From an uncultured Acetatifactor sp. (GTDB taxonomy: Bacteria; Bacillota; Clostridia; Lachnospirales; Lachnospiraceae): 8,240 nucleotides of DNA. Positions within the stretch are counted from its first letter, which is position 1; every line of letters begins with the position of its first letter. Positions 6,972 to 8,240 of the stretch are shown in pieces. Under the pieces are notes generated by a model. It worked only from the letters and a program-made list of their open reading frames with translations. It was not told the origin of the DNA and made no database searches. Location of the stretch: positions 1 to 8,240 of the forward strand of contig CAKRRS010000101.1 of the NCBI GenBank assembly GCA_934394665.1. The letters run 5' to 3'. The position numbers were made by a program, and so were the translations under genes.

Positions 6972-6999
6972 ATTATAACATACACATTTCTTTTATCAA
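6972..6999 (-). promoter_or_regulatory. Promoter of the CapA-family lipoprotein gene
   Basis: On the minus strand TTGATA (6994-6999) and a perfect TATAAT (6972-6977) are 16 bases apart, and the -10 has the extended form TGTTATAAT. Transcription would start near 6965, about 47 nt before the ATG at 6918. This is the best promoter match in the window. It implies that the lipoprotein gene does not depend on the nuclease-like gene upstream. The rest of 6919-7085 is AT-rich and contains no gene; a weak AT-only stem near 7012-7033 is not convincing as a terminator. Confidence 0.75.
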
Positions 7000-7085
7000 A
7001 AATTGCATTTCAAAATATTATTAACAAATATTATCAGAAGCTGTTCGATTATACGGAATTATTCACATCTTTTTTCAGGCATCTT

Positions 7086-7943
7086 TTATGTATTAAATAT
7101 TTGATTGATGAGATTTTCCACACTCATTGTGTTTAGACTGTATTTTTCTGATTCAAATGTATATATAATGTCTCTACCTTGTATGAACCCATTCTTGGAG
7201 TAAATGTCTATTTTTTTCATAGCTTTCTGACAATAAATCGGATCTGTCATCATTCCCAAATGCTCCCATAAAATCGTTTTTCGATCTGTTAACCGCAGGC
7301 AGGTAAAATCCGGATATATCGTTCCCAATCCCTTTAGGATTACAGGGCATTCATACTTGTATGGGATATTTTTATGGTACAACATATCTGCAATGATCTT
7401 TTCTGACTTTGATCTGACTCTTTCCTTTTTTTCTGTGTAGATTTCTGCCTGTCCTTCTTCAAAATCTTTACCTGAATATATTTGTGCTGACCACTGATTC
7501 ACATATTCCTTATCCGACATTATCCTCGAATCCACCATTTTTTTCCTGGATGGACTCATTCTGTCATAGACACTATATAGTTCTTCTACCTGTACTATTT
7601 CTTGTTTTTCATATTTTTTAATAATATTTTGTATGTTCTTTAATTGCTTTTCTACCTCTGACAGCAATTTCTCATCATAATTTCGTTGTGCAAGTTTACC
7701 TGCCAATTCGAAATCAGATTTTCGCAGATATTTTCCGTTTGGATAGGATGTTCTAGTTTCAGCAGAGTCCAAATAATATTGTTTAATGCCTCTGCAGTTA
7801 ATTATTTTCAGATTGCCTGATGGTGCATTCTGTATACTTGTTTCCAAATTTTGTTTCAAATCCCTTAACCAATGTTCTCTTTTTATCAATTGTTCATATA
7901 GTAAATCCTTTATAGCCTTTTCCTCCCACCGTACATTTTTCAT
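7086..7943 (-). CDS. Uncharacterised protein with PD-(D/E)XK-like C-terminal signature
   Basis: A 285-residue soluble, lysine-rich protein with no signal peptide. Residues 1-40 and 85-115 look helical and possibly coiled-coil. Between them lies GNLKIINCRGIKQYYLD (43-59), then GKYLRKSDFELAGKLAQRNYDEKLL (70-94). The C-terminal part reads like a restriction-endonuclease-type fold: a helix with RSKSE (E181), an extended IPYKYECPVILKGLG, then YPDFT with D212, and a strand TILWEHLG with E227-H228. The classical ExK lysine is absent; H228 may stand in for it. I recall similar PDF...WEHxG proteins in Firmicutes, all without assigned function, but could not check. The sequence is clearly AT-richer than its left neighbours, suggesting separate ancestry. 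The ATG at 7943 has no clear Shine-Dalgarno. Instead, a 5-codon frame (7957-7940, MKSTK) ends in a TGA overlapping this ATG (ATGA), so coupled initiation is possible. A hairpin repeat array starts 38 bases upstream. Nuclease function is inferred. Confidence 0.75.
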   Translation of the reverse strand: MKNVRWEEKAIKDLLYEQLIKREHWLRDLKQNLETSIQNAPSGNLKIINCRGIKQYYLDSAETRTSYPNGKYLRKSDFELAGKLAQRNYDEKLLSEVEKQLKNIQNIIKKYEKQEIVQVEELYSVYDRMSPSRKKMVDSRIMSDKEYVNQWSAQIYSGKDFEEGQAEIYTEKKERVRSKSEKIIADMLYHKNIPYKYECPVILKGLGTIYPDFTCLRLTDRKTILWEHLGMMTDPIYCQKAMKKIDIYSKNGFIQGRDIIYTFESEKYSLNTMSVENLINQIFNT

Positions 7944-7981
7944 TTAGTGCTTTTCATTTTATCTCTATTTTTCCCTTTCTT

Positions 7982-8240
7982 GCATGTATTCCCTTACCTC
8001 TGGCACATACCTAATCCATAATTTCCCCTCTCTCGCATGTGTTTCCTTACCTCTGGCACATACCTATTTCATCTTTTTTCTCTTTTCGCATGTGTTCTCT
8101 TACCTCTGGCACATACCCAATCCATAATTTCACCCTCTCTCGCATGTGTTTCCTTACCTCTGACACATACCTATTTCATCTTTTTTCTCTTTTCGCATGT
8201 GTTCTCTTACCTCTGGCACATACCCAATCCATAATTTCAC
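7982..8240. repeat. Tandem array of 53-54-bp hairpin-forming units, truncated by the window edge
   Basis: Five units start at 7982, 8035, 8088, 8142 and 8195 (the last is cut at 8240). Each has a conserved core of about 30 bases: arm GCATGTG, a 15-base loop, arm CACATAC, then C. A 23-24-base linker follows. On the minus strand the arms read GTATGTG...CACATGC and pair over 7 positions with one G-U wobble; on the plus strand that pair is a C-A mismatch, so the structure suits minus-strand RNA. Linkers alternate between two types: AATCCATAATTT-like (units 1, 3, 5) and TATTTCATCTTTTTTC-like (units 2, 4). Units 2-3 and 4-5 are near-identical 107-bp blocks, differing at one base (8162) over the visible part. 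Unit 1, nearest the nuclease-like gene, is the most diverged. It is not a CRISPR, since the linkers recur. It lies upstream of the gene and probably within or near its 5' leader. Confidence 0.92.

Noticed and set aside
8037..8234. 65-residue plus-strand reading frame across the array
   Set aside because: It is a by-product of the pyrimidine-rich repeat. The units are 53-54 bases, so each unit is read in a different frame; there is no ribosome binding site.
7982..8240. CRISPR array
   Set aside because: The cores repeat regularly, but the linkers are not unique spacers: they alternate between two recurring sequences and are duplicated together with the cores. No cas gene is nearby.
7086..8240. 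Insertion sequence or transposon carrying the nuclease-like gene
   Set aside because: I see no transposase motif, no terminal inverted repeats bounding the segment, and no target-site duplication. The right side is outside the window, so an undetected larger element remains possible.

Overview
The window looks like chromosomal DNA of an anaerobic Firmicute, most likely Lachnospiraceae or a close clostridial relative. The evidence is: strong purine-rich Shine-Dalgarno sequences (AGGAGG-type), TATAAT-type promoters, a moderate-GC core, and an oxygen-sensitive-looking enzyme set (an Fe-S ene-reductase and an aconitase X) typical of gut anaerobes. I could not run any search, so the family names come from motifs read by eye.

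Layout from left to right: (1) 30-686, minus strand, an HD-domain phosphohydrolase-like protein; (2) 687-1014, a divergent intergenic region with candidate promoters for both neighbours; (3) 1015-1452, plus strand, a GatB/YqeY-domain protein; (4) 1490-1528, a terminator hairpin between converging units; (5) 5328 down to 1539, minus strand, a tight three-gene operon of an old-yellow-enzyme/2-enoate-reductase-like flavoprotein, the aconitase X large subunit and the aconitase X swivel subunit; (6) 5329-5613, a regulatory intergenic region with three palindromes; (7) 5614-6918, minus strand, a CapA-family lipoprotein with its own good promoter; (8) 7086-7943, minus strand, an AT-rich gene for an uncharacterised protein with a PD-(D/E)XK-like C-terminal signature; (9) 7982-8240 and beyond the window edge, a tandem array of 53-54-bp units, each able to form a hairpin, directly upstream of that gene.

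The metabolic core is the three-gene operon. Aconitase X enzymes dehydrate hydroxy-acids, and 2-enoate-reductase-like flavoproteins reduce activated C=C bonds. Together they suggest a dehydrate-then-reduce pathway on an unknown hydroxylated acid, possibly fermentative. The usual partners of cis-3-hydroxyproline catabolism (proline racemase-like epimerase, pyrroline-2-carboxylate reductase) are not seen here, so the substrate is open.

The right end is the accessory part. A nuclease-like gene with base composition unlike its neighbours sits next to a hairpin repeat array. The array shows recent two-unit duplication and its most degenerate unit lies nearest the gene. This is the best candidate for an undescribed system, for example a nuclease tied to its own repeats, as RAYT transposases are tied to REP sequences. 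That link is inference from adjacency only.
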